Shown here: positions 8,701 through 17,095 of the stretch, one piece after another | Numbering within the stretch: position 1 is the first letter of the stretch | How the letters are laid out: the number at the start of each line of letters is the position of its first letter | Assembly: GCA_017613435.1 (NCBI GenBank) | Contig: JAGADU010000049.1 | Location: 1 to 34,175 of the forward strand | Origin: Lachnospiraceae bacterium | Lineage (GTDB): Bacteria > Bacillota > Clostridia > Lachnospirales > Lachnospiraceae | Direction of reading: 5' to 3' | DNA length: 34,175 bases | Translations under genes and position numbers: made by a program | Notes under the pieces: model-generated | Database searches by the model: none | What the model was told of the DNA's origin: nothing | Seen by the model: the letters and a program-made list of their open reading frames with translations, nothing else

Positions 8701-9532
8701 GGTCCATAAGACAGACGTATTTCTTCGAATTGTCGCCGTATACGTCTTTTCTGGTATCGAGATATTCCCTGTAAGTATCTTCGAGTACGCCGGAATAATC
8801 TCCCGCAAGGAATTTAACGTTCTCGAGTTCGGTTGAGAATGTAGTATGACGGCAGTGATCCGACCAGTATGTATCGAGAACCTTGATTTCGGTAAAGGAA
8901 GGATTTCTCTTTTCATCGTTTAAGAAATATTCTCTTATGAAACAAAAATCCTTGTAAGTCATCGCAAGTCCGAGAGAATCGTAAAGTTTTTTGAATTCGT
9001 CCTCGGGCATTGTCGTGAAGTTTTCGAAAATCGAAACATCGTCGGGTGTGGCAAAAACACTCTGGAGCGTTTCGGGTTTATTAACGGAAGCCTCTCTCGA
9101 ATCAACGGGGTTGATGCAGTAGGCTTTTATTTTTTCAAGTTCGTCCCCTGAAACGTTTCCTTCGAGAACATATGTGATTGCTGTCTGAATTGTGGGATTT
9201 TCTTCGGCGTCCAAAAACTGTACGCACTGAACTGCCGAATCCGCTCTCTGGTCGTACTGACCGGGAAGATATTCCACGCTGAATACCCTGTCGGAAGGAT
9301 TTACGTTTAAATCCTCAAGAAAATAATTGTCTACGGGAGGTTCCGAAAATACCGTGTTGCATGCCTTTTCAAAAACGGAATCGGAAATATTCTCAACATC
9401 GTAACGAATCAGATATCTGACCCTGCTTACCGAATTGATACCCAGATAACCTTTGATGTCATTGAAAAGCTCACGGGCTTTTACCGCATATTCCGGTTTC
9501 TTTTCAACATAAATTCTCTTAACTTGACTCAT
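5753..9532 (-). CDS. purL: phosphoribosylformylglycinamidine synthase, single-chain
   Basis: Catalyses the fourth step of purine synthesis: ATP- and glutamine-dependent conversion of FGAR to FGAM. At 1259 residues it is the fused type in which PurS-like, PurL and PurQ parts form one chain; the sequence flavour matches the clostridial subgroup. Visible landmarks are the N-terminal PurS-like region, the linker with DTYWSDHCRHTTF near residue 230, the active-site HNHPTEIEPFGGAAT segment near 335, and the GGRTGRDGCGGAT loop. The C-terminal class I amidotransferase has FPGTNCE, nucleophile C1100 in LGICNGFQAL, SHGEGR, and the H1230/E1232 pair in AHAER. A CGGAGG Shine-Dalgarno precedes ATG 9532. 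It follows the ABC ATPase gene by 53 bases; no purine riboswitch was seen upstream. Confidence 0.96.
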   Translation of the reverse strand: MSQVKRIYVEKKPEYAVKARELFNDIKGYLGINSVSRVRYLIRYDVENISDSVFEKACNTVFSEPPVDNYFLEDLNVNPSDRVFSVEYLPGQYDQRADSAVQCVQFLDAEENPTIQTAITYVLEGNVSGDELEKIKAYCINPVDSREASVNKPETLQSVFATPDDVSIFENFTTMPEDEFKKLYDSLGLAMTYKDFCFIREYFLNDEKRNPSFTEIKVLDTYWSDHCRHTTFSTELENVKFLAGDYSGVLEDTYREYLDTRKDVYGDNSKKYVCLMDLALMAMKKLKKDGKLEDMEKSDEINACSIVVPIDVEYEDGKVVNEEWLINFKNETHNHPTEIEPFGGAATCLGGAIRDPLSGRTYVYQAMRVTGAADPTVSVNETLKGKLSQKKLVRGAAAGYSSYGNQIGLATGLVKEIYHPNYVAKRMEIGAVMGAAPRRAVIRETSDPGDVIVLLGGRTGRDGCGGATGSSKVHTVQSIETCGAEVQKGNPPTERKIQRLFRREEVSALIKKCNDFGAGGVSVAIGELADGLRVNLDLVPKKYEGLDGTELSISESQERMAVVLDPKDLDRFLKYAEEENLEAIKVADVTEDPRLVLVWRGKEIVNIKREFLNTNGAHQETDVEVESPVKADNYFDVIANKKVEGALASNDIKTAVCESVADLNTCSQKGLVEMFDSSIGAGTVLMPYGGKNQLTEIQTMVAKVPVMKGKSDAVTMMSYGFDPFLSSWSPYHGAIYAVTESMSKICAAGGDVKKIRFTFQEYFRRMSENPSRWSQPFAALLGAFKAQMEYGLPSIGGKDSMSGTFQDIDVPPTLVSFAVDVAKEKDIITPEFKKAGNKIVIFRIPKDENSVPVFDKTLKLYDEVGKLIKEGVIVSAYVCDAHGIVPSLAKMAFGNSLGVKVSGRDAKELFANEMGSIVCEATAEIESEFAQNLGVVTESDFEIQGVKVSFDEVLACFKKPLEKVFHSRVTEDYTDVNRPSYKAESVYVCKNKVAKPHVFIPVFPGTNCEYDSARAFERAGGEVTTRIFRNLTASMIKESIEEYVKEINKSQIIMFPGGFSAGDEPDGSAKFFATAFQNEAIKEAVMKMLNERDGLALGICNGFQALIKLGLVPNGEITGQNENSATLTFNTINRHISKMAYTKVVSNKSPWLQLAELDGVYTSPASHGEGRFVAPKDVIEKLFANGQVATRYCDNNGNVTMDEEYNINGSFESIEGITSPDGRVFGKMAHAERRDRGVAINIYGEQDLKIFESGVKYFR

Positions 9533-9585
9533 CTTAAACCTCCGTAGTTTATGATATATTATTTAGATTTTAATTGACGAATTGC

Positions 9586-10341
9586 CTAAAGAACCTTTGC
9601 CAAAAAGTTCTTTAATCTTTCGGATTTGGGATTTTCGAAGAATTCTTTTGCATCGTTTTCTTCTTCAATCTGACCGTCGGCCATAAAAATGACCCTGTTT
9701 GCTATTTCTTTTGCAAATGCTATTTCGTGAGTAACCACAACCATGGTCATGTTCTCTTTTGCAAGTTCTCTCATAACTTCCAAAACTTCGCCGACCATCT
9801 CGGGATCGAGCGCCGAAGTCGGTTCGTCGAAAAGCATGACATCGGGTTTCATGCATAAAGCTCTCACGATGGCGATACGCTGCTTCTGTCCGCCGGAGAG
9901 CTGGTTGGGATAGGCATTCGCCCTGTCGGAAAGACCCACTCTGTCCAAAAGAGCCATGGCTTCTTCTGTTGCTTCTTCTTTGGATTTGTTTTGAAGCTTA
10001 ACGGGACCGAGTATGAGATTTTTCAACACGCTCATGTGGGGGAAAAGATTAAATTGCTGGAAAACCATTCCCATTTTCTGGCGGTGTTTGTTGATATCGG
10101 TTTTTTTGTCGGTAATATCCGTTCCGTCAAAAATAATATTTCCCGACGTGGGTTCTTCGAGTCTGTTAAGACAGCGCAAAAAAGTAGATTTGCCCGAACC
10201 GGAAGGTCCGACGATGAATATTACGTCGCCCTTGTAAATATCTATGGATACATTGTATAAAGCGTATAAATCCTCATATCGTTTAGAAAGATTTTCAACG
10301 CTTATCAAAAGTTTTTTATCGTTTCCGTTTTTATCGCTCAC
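9586..10341 (-). CDS. polar amino-acid ABC transporter, ATP-binding subunit
   Basis: The 251-residue ATPase of an amino-acid importer of the GlnQ/HisP class. Walker A GPSGSGKS is at residues 45-52, the Q-loop at [11 protein letters not shown] (93-103), the ABC signature LSGGQ at 148-152, Walker [14 protein letters not shown] at 168-180, and the switch histidine in VVVTHE. The FNLFPHM sequence after the Q-loop is typical of the polar amino-acid family. It overlaps the permease gene by 11 bases, as expected for a translationally coupled pair. Substrate cannot be read from the ATPase itself. It acts on the cytoplasmic side of the membrane. Confidence 0.95.
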   Translation of the reverse strand: MSDKNGNDKKLLISVENLSKRYEDLYALYNVSIDIYKGDVIFIVGPSGSGKSTFLRCLNRLEEPTSGNIIFDGTDITDKKTDINKHRQKMGMVFQQFNLFPHMSVLKNLILGPVKLQNKSKEEATEEAMALLDRVGLSDRANAYPNQLSGGQKQRIAIVRALCMKPDVMLFDEPTSALDPEMVGEVLEVMRELAKENMTMVVVTHEIAFAKEIANRVIFMADGQIEEENDAKEFFENPKSERLKNFLAKVL

Positions 10342-11017
10342 TGTTTCTCAGCCTCCTCTCCAAATTCTTAAGAAGGAATGAAAGAAGCATTACGATTGCC
10401 AGATAAATGGCCGCAACGGCCAAAAGCGGCATGAAGGGATGATAAGTCTGGCTTCTTATGATATCCCCGCCCTTTGTCAGATCTTCAAGTGCAATATAAC
10501 CGGCTACGGAAGTTTCTTTCAAAAGAACGATAAATTCGTTTCCGAGCGCGGGAAGCACGTTTTTAAAAGCCTGAGGAATTATTATGTACCACATGGTCTC
10601 GATATAATTAAAACCAAGCGATCTTCCGGCTTCCATCTGACCGGGATCTATGGACATGATTCCGCTTCTTACTATCTCTGCCACGTACGCTCCGGAATTG
10701 ATTCCGAACGCGATTATGGCGACAAAAATCTTGTCCACCCTGACAGATGCGAATATTACAAAATAAATAATCAAAAGCTGTACTACAACCGGTGTGCCCC
10801 TGATTACCGTGAGATAAACATTGGCCAGAAAATTACATATTACAAGCTTTCCGGTTTTCTCGTAAGTGGCACGGATTACCGCCACCACAAAGCCGATGGC
10901 TATTCCGATTAAAACGGCAAAGAGAGTTACCCTAAGAGTAACTCCCAAACCGTTTAAAATGAATTTCCATCTGTCTTCTTCTATGAAATTTTGTTTAAAA
11001 TCCATTAAAAATGTCAT
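10331..11017 (-). CDS. polar amino-acid ABC transporter, permease
   Basis: A 228-residue membrane subunit of the HisM/GlnP type. About five hydrophobic segments are visible, starting with the early [19 protein letters not shown] block. The cytoplasmic EAA loop, which docks on the ATPase, reads [20 protein letters not shown] (about residues 131-150), followed by [11 protein letters not shown]. The family segment [16 protein letters not shown] lies at about 68-83. It is 8 bases downstream of the binding-protein gene and overlaps the ATPase gene, so the three form one importer operon. Such permeases usually act as homodimers when, as here, only one permease gene is present. Confidence 0.95.
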   Translation of the reverse strand: MTFLMDFKQNFIEEDRWKFILNGLGVTLRVTLFAVLIGIAIGFVVAVIRATYEKTGKLVICNFLANVYLTVIRGTPVVVQLLIIYFVIFASVRVDKIFVAIIAFGINSGAYVAEIVRSGIMSIDPGQMEAGRSLGFNYIETMWYIIIPQAFKNVLPALGNEFIVLLKETSVAGYIALEDLTKGGDIIRSQTYHPFMPLLAVAAIYLAIVMLLSFLLKNLERRLRNSER

Positions 11018-11025
11018 AAAAGTTC

Positions 11026-11757
11026 CTAATTGTCGGCACTGATGTATTTGTTTACGATTTCATCAAGTTTGCCTGATTCTTTAAGCTTGGCTATCGCAGA
11101 ATTTACTTCGTTGAGAAGTTCATCGTTTTCCTTTGCAACCGCAATGGCATATTCTTCCTCGGTAAAGGCTTCATCTACGATTTTGAGCTCGTCATTTTGC
11201 GAAACGTAAACCTTTGCGGGTTCGTTGTCGATAATAACGGCATCGATTTTGCCCTGAGTAAGCGCCTGAACTGCCTCAAATCCCTTGTTGTAACGCTCAA
11301 GTTTAACTTTTTCGATATCAGCGGCATAAACATCGCCTGTCGTGCCTGTCTGAACACCGATTGTTTTGCCTACAAGGTCGTCAGGTGATTTGATATCCGA
11401 ATCTTCGGATACAATGATAACCTGAGTCGCTTTGGCATAGGGTGTGGAGAAATTGATGTTTTTAAGTCTGTCCTCCGTAATTGTAAGTCCTGCAACTCCC
11501 AAATCTGCTTTTCCCGTATATACAGAAGTGATAATCGAATCGAATCCCATATCCTCGATGACGAGTTTTCTTCCCATCTCGTCAGCAATTGCCTGGCAAA
11601 TTTCAACGTCTATTCCTACTATTTTATCCCCTTGATGATACTCGTAAGGAGGAAACTCAGCGTTTGTCGCCATTACAAGTTCATCTGTTTTTGACGTACA
11701 CGCTACAAGTGAAACCATCATGAGCACACTTGCAGCCAAGCATAATACTTTTTTCAT
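11026..11757 (-). CDS. polar amino-acid ABC transporter, substrate-binding lipoprotein
   Basis: A 243-residue extracellular binding protein of the bacterial family 3 type. The N-terminal signal ends in a lipobox LVAC with Cys20, so it should be anchored on the outer face of the membrane. Typical family segments follow: ATNAEFPPYEY (start of domain 1), IVGIDVEICQAIADEMG, DLGVAGLTITEDR and FSTPYAKATQVIIV, with the hinge strand near KTIGVQTGTTGD. The FPPYEY and GLTITEDR sequences fit a polar or cystine/arginine/glutamine-type ligand, but the exact amino acid cannot be told. Its Shine-Dalgarno GGAGAGG lies in the 32-base gap after groEL. Confidence 0.93.
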   Translation of the reverse strand: MKKVLCLAASVLMMVSLVACTSKTDELVMATNAEFPPYEYHQGDKIVGIDVEICQAIADEMGRKLVIEDMGFDSIITSVYTGKADLGVAGLTITEDRLKNINFSTPYAKATQVIIVSEDSDIKSPDDLVGKTIGVQTGTTGDVYAADIEKVKLERYNKGFEAVQALTQGKIDAVIIDNEPAKVYVSQNDELKIVDEAFTEEEYAIAVAKENDELLNEVNSAIAKLKESGKLDEIVNKYISADN

Positions 11758-11771
11758 GAAATCACCTCTCC

Positions 11772-11786
11772 GTCGATTAAATCGAC
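11772..11786. repeat. 15-base perfect inverted repeat between groEL and the ABC operon
   Basis: GTCGATT-A-AATCGAC is a perfect palindrome about the central base. It occupies half of the 32-base gap between the groEL stop and the binding-protein start. As RNA it could form a six-pair stem with a three-base loop immediately upstream of the Shine-Dalgarno GGAGAGG. There is no T-run after it, so it is not a normal intrinsic terminator. It may be an RNA processing or stabilising element that separates groESL from the transporter message, or an operator. Confidence 0.5.
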
Positions 11787-11789
11787 ATT

Positions 11790-13442
<1,653 letters not shown>

Positions 13443-13727
13443 TTATTCTACAACAGCAAGAATATCCGACTGCTTAACGATGATTACTTCCTCATCGTCA
13501 ATCTTAACTTCGGTTCCCGAGTATTTGGAGTAGATTACCTGATCGCCGACTTTAACTTCCATTTTTACTTCTTTTCCGTCAGCAAGGATTCCGGGGCCTA
13601 CCGCAATTACTTCAGCCTGCTGGGGCTTCTCTTTGCTTTGTCCGGGAAGAACGATGCCGGACTTTGTGGTCTCTTCCGCGATTAACTGCTTCAATACAAC
13701 TCTGTCGCCTAATGGAACTAACTTCAT
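13443..13727 (-). CDS. groS: co-chaperonin GroES (Hsp10)
   Basis: The 94-residue lid protein of the GroEL chamber. It has the usual N-terminus MKLVPLGDRVVLK, the mobile loop that contacts GroEL (about residues 16-32, containing SGIVLPGQSKEKPQ), GEVIAVGPG-like sequence VIAVGPGILADG, and the C-terminal SDILAVVE. GGAGG precedes ATG 13727. Two promoters can be proposed upstream, one proximal (13761-13788) and one distal (13919-13947). The classical CIRCE operator of HrcA, expected upstream of groES in many Clostridia, is not visible. Confidence 0.98.
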   Translation of the reverse strand: MKLVPLGDRVVLKQLIAEETTKSGIVLPGQSKEKPQQAEVIAVGPGILADGKEVKMEVKVGDQVIYSKYSGTEVKIDDEEVIIVKQSDILAVVE

Positions 13728-13760
13728 AATTGTATCCTCCTTAAAATTTTTGACTAATTT

Positions 13761-13788
13761 ATTCTACACTTTTTCCGTCTTTTTTCAA
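13761..13788 (-). promoter_or_regulatory. proximal groESL promoter
   Basis: On the minus strand a -35 TTGAAA (13788-13783) and a -10 TAGAAT (13766-13761) are separated by 16 bases. The start point would be near 13754, about 27 bases upstream of the groES ATG. This is a reasonable vegetative sigma-A promoter. No TTAGCACTC-N9-GAGTGCTAA element overlaps it. Confidence 0.6.
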
Positions 13789-13819
13789 GACGAAAGGACT
13801 GTATTTGACCGTTTGACAC

Positions 13820-13854
13820 AAAAAATCAACGTCCGAAAAAGACGTTTCTTTTTT
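13820..13854 (-). terminator. intrinsic terminator-like hairpin upstream of groESL
   Basis: On the minus strand AACGTC and GACGTT form a six-pair stem with a seven-base loop, followed by G-A and six Ts (13825-13820). The A-run on the 5' side can pair with the T-run across a GA/GA step, so the structure is symmetric and might work in both directions. It would end transcripts coming from the surface-protein operon at 13956-16922 or from the promoter at 13919-13947. The stem is short, so read-through into groESL is likely. Confidence 0.5.
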
Positions 13855-13912
13855 GTTTTGTTTTAATCTGTTTCAAACCGTGATTTTTTATTTTTTTCAA
13901 AGTCCGCAACAG
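13820..13912 (-). ncRNA. possible 90-base leader or small RNA upstream of groES
   Basis: A very good promoter (13919-13947) would start a transcript near 13912, and the hairpin with a six-base T-run ends at 13820. The interval holds no frame worth calling. The 5' part can pair CTGTT with AACAG to enclose an A/T-rich loop. It is either a terminated small RNA or a leader that controls groESL by read-through. This is inferred from promoter and terminator only; I do not recognise an RNA family. Confidence 0.35.
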
Positions 13913-13918
13913 GCTTAT

Positions 13919-13947
13919 ATTATAGCAAATTTCAGTATTTGTGTAAA
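13919..13947 (-). promoter_or_regulatory. strong distal promoter upstream of groES
   Basis: On the minus strand -35 TTTACA (13947-13942) and a perfect -10 TATAAT (13924-13919) are 17 bases apart, and the -10 is preceded by TGC, giving an extended -10 element. It starts only 9 bases after the stop codon of the surface protein gene. The predicted start is near 13912, about 185 bases upstream of groES. Confidence 0.65.
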
Positions 13948-13955
13948 TAGAGGAA

Positions 13956-15338
13956 CTACCTCTTTTTGCGCCCTTTGAACAATGCCCAGACTATTGCCCC
14001 GATGAGCGCGAGACTGATGATTAAGCCGACAATCATGACGATTTCCATGGTTTTGTCGCCTTTTTCCTCTTTTTTCACCGTAACCTCTTCGACAACAACC
14101 GTTTCTTCGGGCTTAATTTCTTCTTCGACCTCTTCGATTACCTCTTCCTCTTTGACGGGAATGATTCTGTATACTTCCTCCCCGCAGTCCGAACATATGC
14201 CTTTTTCAAGGCCCTGTTTCTCATAAGTGGCTTCTTCGATCGTTTCCCAGCTTTGAATATTGTGATTTTTTAATGTGTAATTGGTTTTAAAAGCATATTC
14301 GCCACATTCCTTGCAGGTGTAGCCCGTAAAGCCGAACGATTCGCAATTGCCTTCGAAAACCTCTGAATCGTAACTGTTGCCTTCGCAATAATGGGGCTGA
14401 AGGTCTTTTGAATAATCTTTTATCTCGTTTCTGGTAAAATCCGATGAATTGCCGACATATTCGTATGTCCAGTTCATTACTTCGCCGATGAAATCCTTGC
14501 AATAAGCTCTTCTGTCGGTATTGTCCTCAAAAAACGTAATCATGCCTTCGACTCTGGTATTGTTGATGTAGCCCGCATAATTGTTCCCGAGGGGATAGAG
14601 GATATACATTCCCACCAAACCGCCGTCATGAACATAGCCGTGATCGGAATCGTATCCGTCGATTTTGATATAGCAGTGGTCGACATCGAGGAAACCCGCG
14701 CTGTATGCGCCGCCCATAAACTGTTCGTCCCTGTTTTCCCTGTCATGATCCACGCAAATCAAAGTCACATCGGCGCTTGTTTCTTTTATGCTTCCGTTTC
14801 CTCCGTAACCGACTATACCGCCGACACCGAACATTTTGGTTGCAACGTCAAGCCTCAAATATCCGACTATTTTACAGTTTTCGATATCGCTTCCTTCCGA
14901 AAATCCGGCTATCGAACCGATGAAGCATGGCTGATCGGTCTGAATCTGCACATCGACGCCCATAAGCGTAAGATTCTTTACCGAAGCGTTTTCAAGCACT
15001 CCGAAAAGACCCGCAAAGGAGGTGTCGTAGGTTTTGTAATTTCCGTCATATGTCGTTCTTGTCGAATCGGAAGTGCTTCTTACCGTAAGATTTAACAAAG
15101 CATGATTGTTGCCGTCGAAATTTCCGGTAAAATCAACGCTTTTCCATTCAATCCCCTTCATGTCTATATCGTTCATAAGGATATAGTCTCCCGAAGGGTC
15201 CTCGATTAATTTTTGCATGTCTTCGGCCGTATAAATCTTTGTTTCGTTTCCTTCGGCCGATACCTTTTCCCCTTTAATAAATATCAAAAACAGGAAAATA
15301 GAAAGAATCAGTTTTACGTAAGTCAGTGTTTTTTTCAT
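13956..15338 (-). CDS. surface protein: GLUG-like beta-helix, Cys pair repeats, C-terminal membrane anchor
   Basis: A 460-residue secreted, membrane-anchored protein. Residues 1-28 form a signal peptide. From about 33 to 300 come imperfect short repeats of the GLUG/right-handed beta-helix style, recognisable from FTGNFDGNNHALLNLTV (69-85), FAGLFGVLENASVKNLTL (108-125), FIGSIAGFSEGSDIENCKI (139-157) and GVGGIVGYGGNGSIKE (171-186). Residues 337-393 carry two CxxCG units (TCKECGEY and ICSDCGEE) separated by a NHN..W segment, a repeat style seen in clostridial surface proteins. An acidic Val/Glu linker (395-425) leads to one membrane segment (about 433-454) and a GRKKR tail. No sortase motif is present. 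The gene follows the PIG-L gene by 15 bases and shares its architecture. Ligand unknown; adhesion or scaffolding is plausible. Confidence 0.85.
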   Translation of the reverse strand: MKKTLTYVKLILSIFLFLIFIKGEKVSAEGNETKIYTAEDMQKLIEDPSGDYILMNDIDMKGIEWKSVDFTGNFDGNNHALLNLTVRSTSDSTRTTYDGNYKTYDTSFAGLFGVLENASVKNLTLMGVDVQIQTDQPCFIGSIAGFSEGSDIENCKIVGYLRLDVATKMFGVGGIVGYGGNGSIKETSADVTLICVDHDRENRDEQFMGGAYSAGFLDVDHCYIKIDGYDSDHGYVHDGGLVGMYILYPLGNNYAGYINNTRVEGMITFFEDNTDRRAYCKDFIGEVMNWTYEYVGNSSDFTRNEIKDYSKDLQPHYCEGNSYDSEVFEGNCESFGFTGYTCKECGEYAFKTNYTLKNHNIQSWETIEEATYEKQGLEKGICSDCGEEVYRIIPVKEEEVIEEVEEEIKPEETVVVEEVTVKKEEKGDKTMEIVMIVGLIISLALIGAIVWALFKGRKKR

Positions 15339-15353
15339 TTGTCGAATCCCCTT

Positions 15354-16922
15354 TTATTTTCTGCGTCTCCTCTTTCTCTTTTTCTTTTTATTCGAAGATA
15401 ATATGAAATATGCAGCAAAGAAACCGCTCATCAATACAGCAAGAACAATCGCAACGATGATGAATATTTCCATTCCCGAAAGGCCCTCGCCTTCTTCTTC
15501 CTTCTCATCCGTTATTTTATCGTTTTGTTCCTGTTCTTCTTTGGCTTTTCTTTCCTCTTCAAGTCTTTTCTCTTCTTCGATCCTCTTTTGTTCCTCTTCG
15601 AGTTTTTTCTGCTCTTCCTCAAGTCTTATTCTCTCCTCCTCGTCGTAGGAAGTAAGATTTTCGAAAAGATCGTTCTTGGCGACATCGGGACCGACGTTCG
15701 TTTTGTACAAACCGAATTTCGAAGCCGAATAGGGTCCGTAATCGTCAACCGAAAAATCGCACCACTGCTGCGTCTGATGGCAAAGGTATGCCTGTCTTGC
15801 AACGTCTATGGCTCTTTTTCCGTCAAAAGAAGTAAGGGGCGATCTCATATCCAGAACCGTGGGATCGTCCGAATACAGATGAACATAGAATTTGGGTGTA
15901 TCCCATGTTCCGTAATCGGAAATGCTTTCCTCATCATATGAGGGATCAGCGGCAAGTTCTATGGCTTTAATCGTATTCTGAGCCATGAATATATGCTGTC
16001 CGTGTCCGTATTCGCCGTTTATCGCATCCTGCGTAACGACAACCTTGGGGTGAGTACGTCTTATGGCCCTGGTTTCAAACAAAGCCGCTTCGTCTTCGTT
16101 GATGGTTGCGGCAGCGCCCTCGTAAGTCGTTGAATATGCGTCGTTAAAACTGCCCATTATGGGATAATATTTTGCGCCCGCAAGCCAGAGACCGTTTAAT
16201 TTTTCATGCTCTCTTATCGGCTCTCCGCCGTTCCAGTGCGTGGTAAAGAATACGAACTGAACTCTCAATCCCCTCTCAGCCTGATAAATCGGAGTAATTC
16301 CGCCAAGGAAGATCTGTTCGTCGTCCGAATGTGTCGAAAATGCAAGTATATCCGCTTCTTCGCATGTAGGTTCCCATTTTTGAACCCATACGGGAACATC
16401 GTCCGAATCAAAAGCCATAATGTCGCAGATTCTCATTTTGTTCAGACCGCGGATTACATTCTGGCTGCCGTCGGGAATAACTATCGAAAGTTCCTTCGTC
16501 TTTTGGGGAAGTTCGATATATTCGTGCAAAAATCCGTATTTTCCGTATGTATATGATTCGTCGCCGATTTTTAAGGTCCATTCGGGAACAATCGTATCCC
16601 ATATAATATAAAGACCGTTCATTTCGGTTTCGCTCGAAACATTGATAAGCGTTCCTTCGTCAAGTTTTAAGTTCGTGGAATATCTTTCGTCATGCAAAAC
16701 GGAAGTATCCCCTCCCGTAGAGAGGGTGATTGTCAAAGGAAGCGCATTTTTATAGTAGCATTTGCTGTCATAAAGATCGGTTCCTGCATTACGGTCGCTT
16801 TCCACGGAAGTGTCTATCGGAACTTTTATTGCTGCCACGGAATGAATGGGAATGAGCAAAACGGCAAGAAAAGCCATTGCTTTGCAGATGTATTTCTTCA
16901 AATATTTTTTATTCTTATTCAT
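15354..16922 (-). CDS. secreted, membrane-anchored PIG-L/LmbE-type deacetylase
   Basis: A 522-residue protein with an N-terminal signal peptide (1-31), a probable beta-sandwich region (about 35-180), and a PIG-L/LmbE domain from about 188 to 400. The family zinc motif appears as HSDDE (198-202; AHPDDE in most members) and the later histidine ligand region as HGQH (307-310). The family removes acetyl groups from N-acetylglucosamine-type sugars. A long Glu/Lys/Arg-rich coiled-coil linker (about 427-475), one membrane segment (483-508) and a K/R-only tail anchor the enzyme with the catalytic part outside. This suggests modification of cell-wall or capsular sugars, or of host glycans. It has its own promoter (16955-16983), divergent from the SPFH operon. 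Domain call is secure, substrate is not. Confidence 0.88.
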   Translation of the reverse strand: MNKNKKYLKKYICKAMAFLAVLLIPIHSVAAIKVPIDTSVESDRNAGTDLYDSKCYYKNALPLTITLSTGGDTSVLHDERYSTNLKLDEGTLINVSSETEMNGLYIIWDTIVPEWTLKIGDESYTYGKYGFLHEYIELPQKTKELSIVIPDGSQNVIRGLNKMRICDIMAFDSDDVPVWVQKWEPTCEEADILAFSTHSDDEQIFLGGITPIYQAERGLRVQFVFFTTHWNGGEPIREHEKLNGLWLAGAKYYPIMGSFNDAYSTTYEGAAATINEDEAALFETRAIRRTHPKVVVTQDAINGEYGHGQHIFMAQNTIKAIELAADPSYDEESISDYGTWDTPKFYVHLYSDDPTVLDMRSPLTSFDGKRAIDVARQAYLCHQTQQWCDFSVDDYGPYSASKFGLYKTNVGPDVAKNDLFENLTSYDEEERIRLEEEQKKLEEEQKRIEEEKRLEEERKAKEEQEQNDKITDEKEEEGEGLSGMEIFIIVAIVLAVLMSGFFAAYFILSSNKKKKRKRRRRK

Positions 16923-16954
16923 ATATATTTCTCCGATTATTTTTCACCTAAATA

Positions 16955-16983
16955 AGATTAACCTTTATTGCGAAATATATCAA
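16955..16983 (-). promoter_or_regulatory. promoter of the PIG-L/GLUG surface operon
   Basis: Minus strand -35 TTGATA (16983-16978), 17-base spacer, -10 TAATCT (16960-16955). The start would be near 16948, about 26 bases before the ATG at 16922, with a CGGAG Shine-Dalgarno between. It is back to back with the SPFH promoter; the two -35 boxes are 15 bases apart. Confidence 0.6.
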
Positions 16984-16998
16984 GTTTTAAAAAACATA

Positions 16999-17027
16999 TT
17001 GACAACAAAAAAAATCTCTGTTATCTT
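16999..17027 (+). promoter_or_regulatory. promoter of the SPFH/RHH operon
   Basis: A perfect -35 TTGACA (16999-17004), 17-base spacer and -10 TATCTT (17022-17027). The predicted start point is near 17034, inside the first of three TGATATC repeats. A TCAGGAGGAG ribosome binding site lies at 17081-17090. Confidence 0.7.
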
Positions 17028-17029
17028 AA

Positions 17030-17058
17030 TGATATCAAAATGATATCAAATGATATCG
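17030..17058. promoter_or_regulatory. triple palindromic operator candidate (TGATATCA x3)
   Basis: TGATATCA occurs at 17030-17037 and 17041-17048, and TGATATCG at 17051-17058. The first two are perfect 8-base palindromes and the copies are 11 and 10 bases apart, about one helical turn. They sit on the predicted transcription start. Ribbon-helix-helix repressors bind tandem sites with this kind of phasing, and such a protein is encoded in the same operon, so repression by the operon's own regulator is the simplest reading. Confidence 0.65.
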
Positions 17059-17095
17059 ACGTAACAAAAAAGAGTTGTTTTCAGGAGGAGATAAT

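Noticed and set aside
9533-9585. Purine riboswitch or separate promoter before purL
   Set aside because: Only 53 bases lie between the ATPase stop and purL, with no riboswitch core and no convincing -35/-10 pair.
13728-13955. CIRCE element upstream of groES
   Set aside because: I searched by eye for TTAGCACTC and GAGTGCTAA on both strands and found neither.
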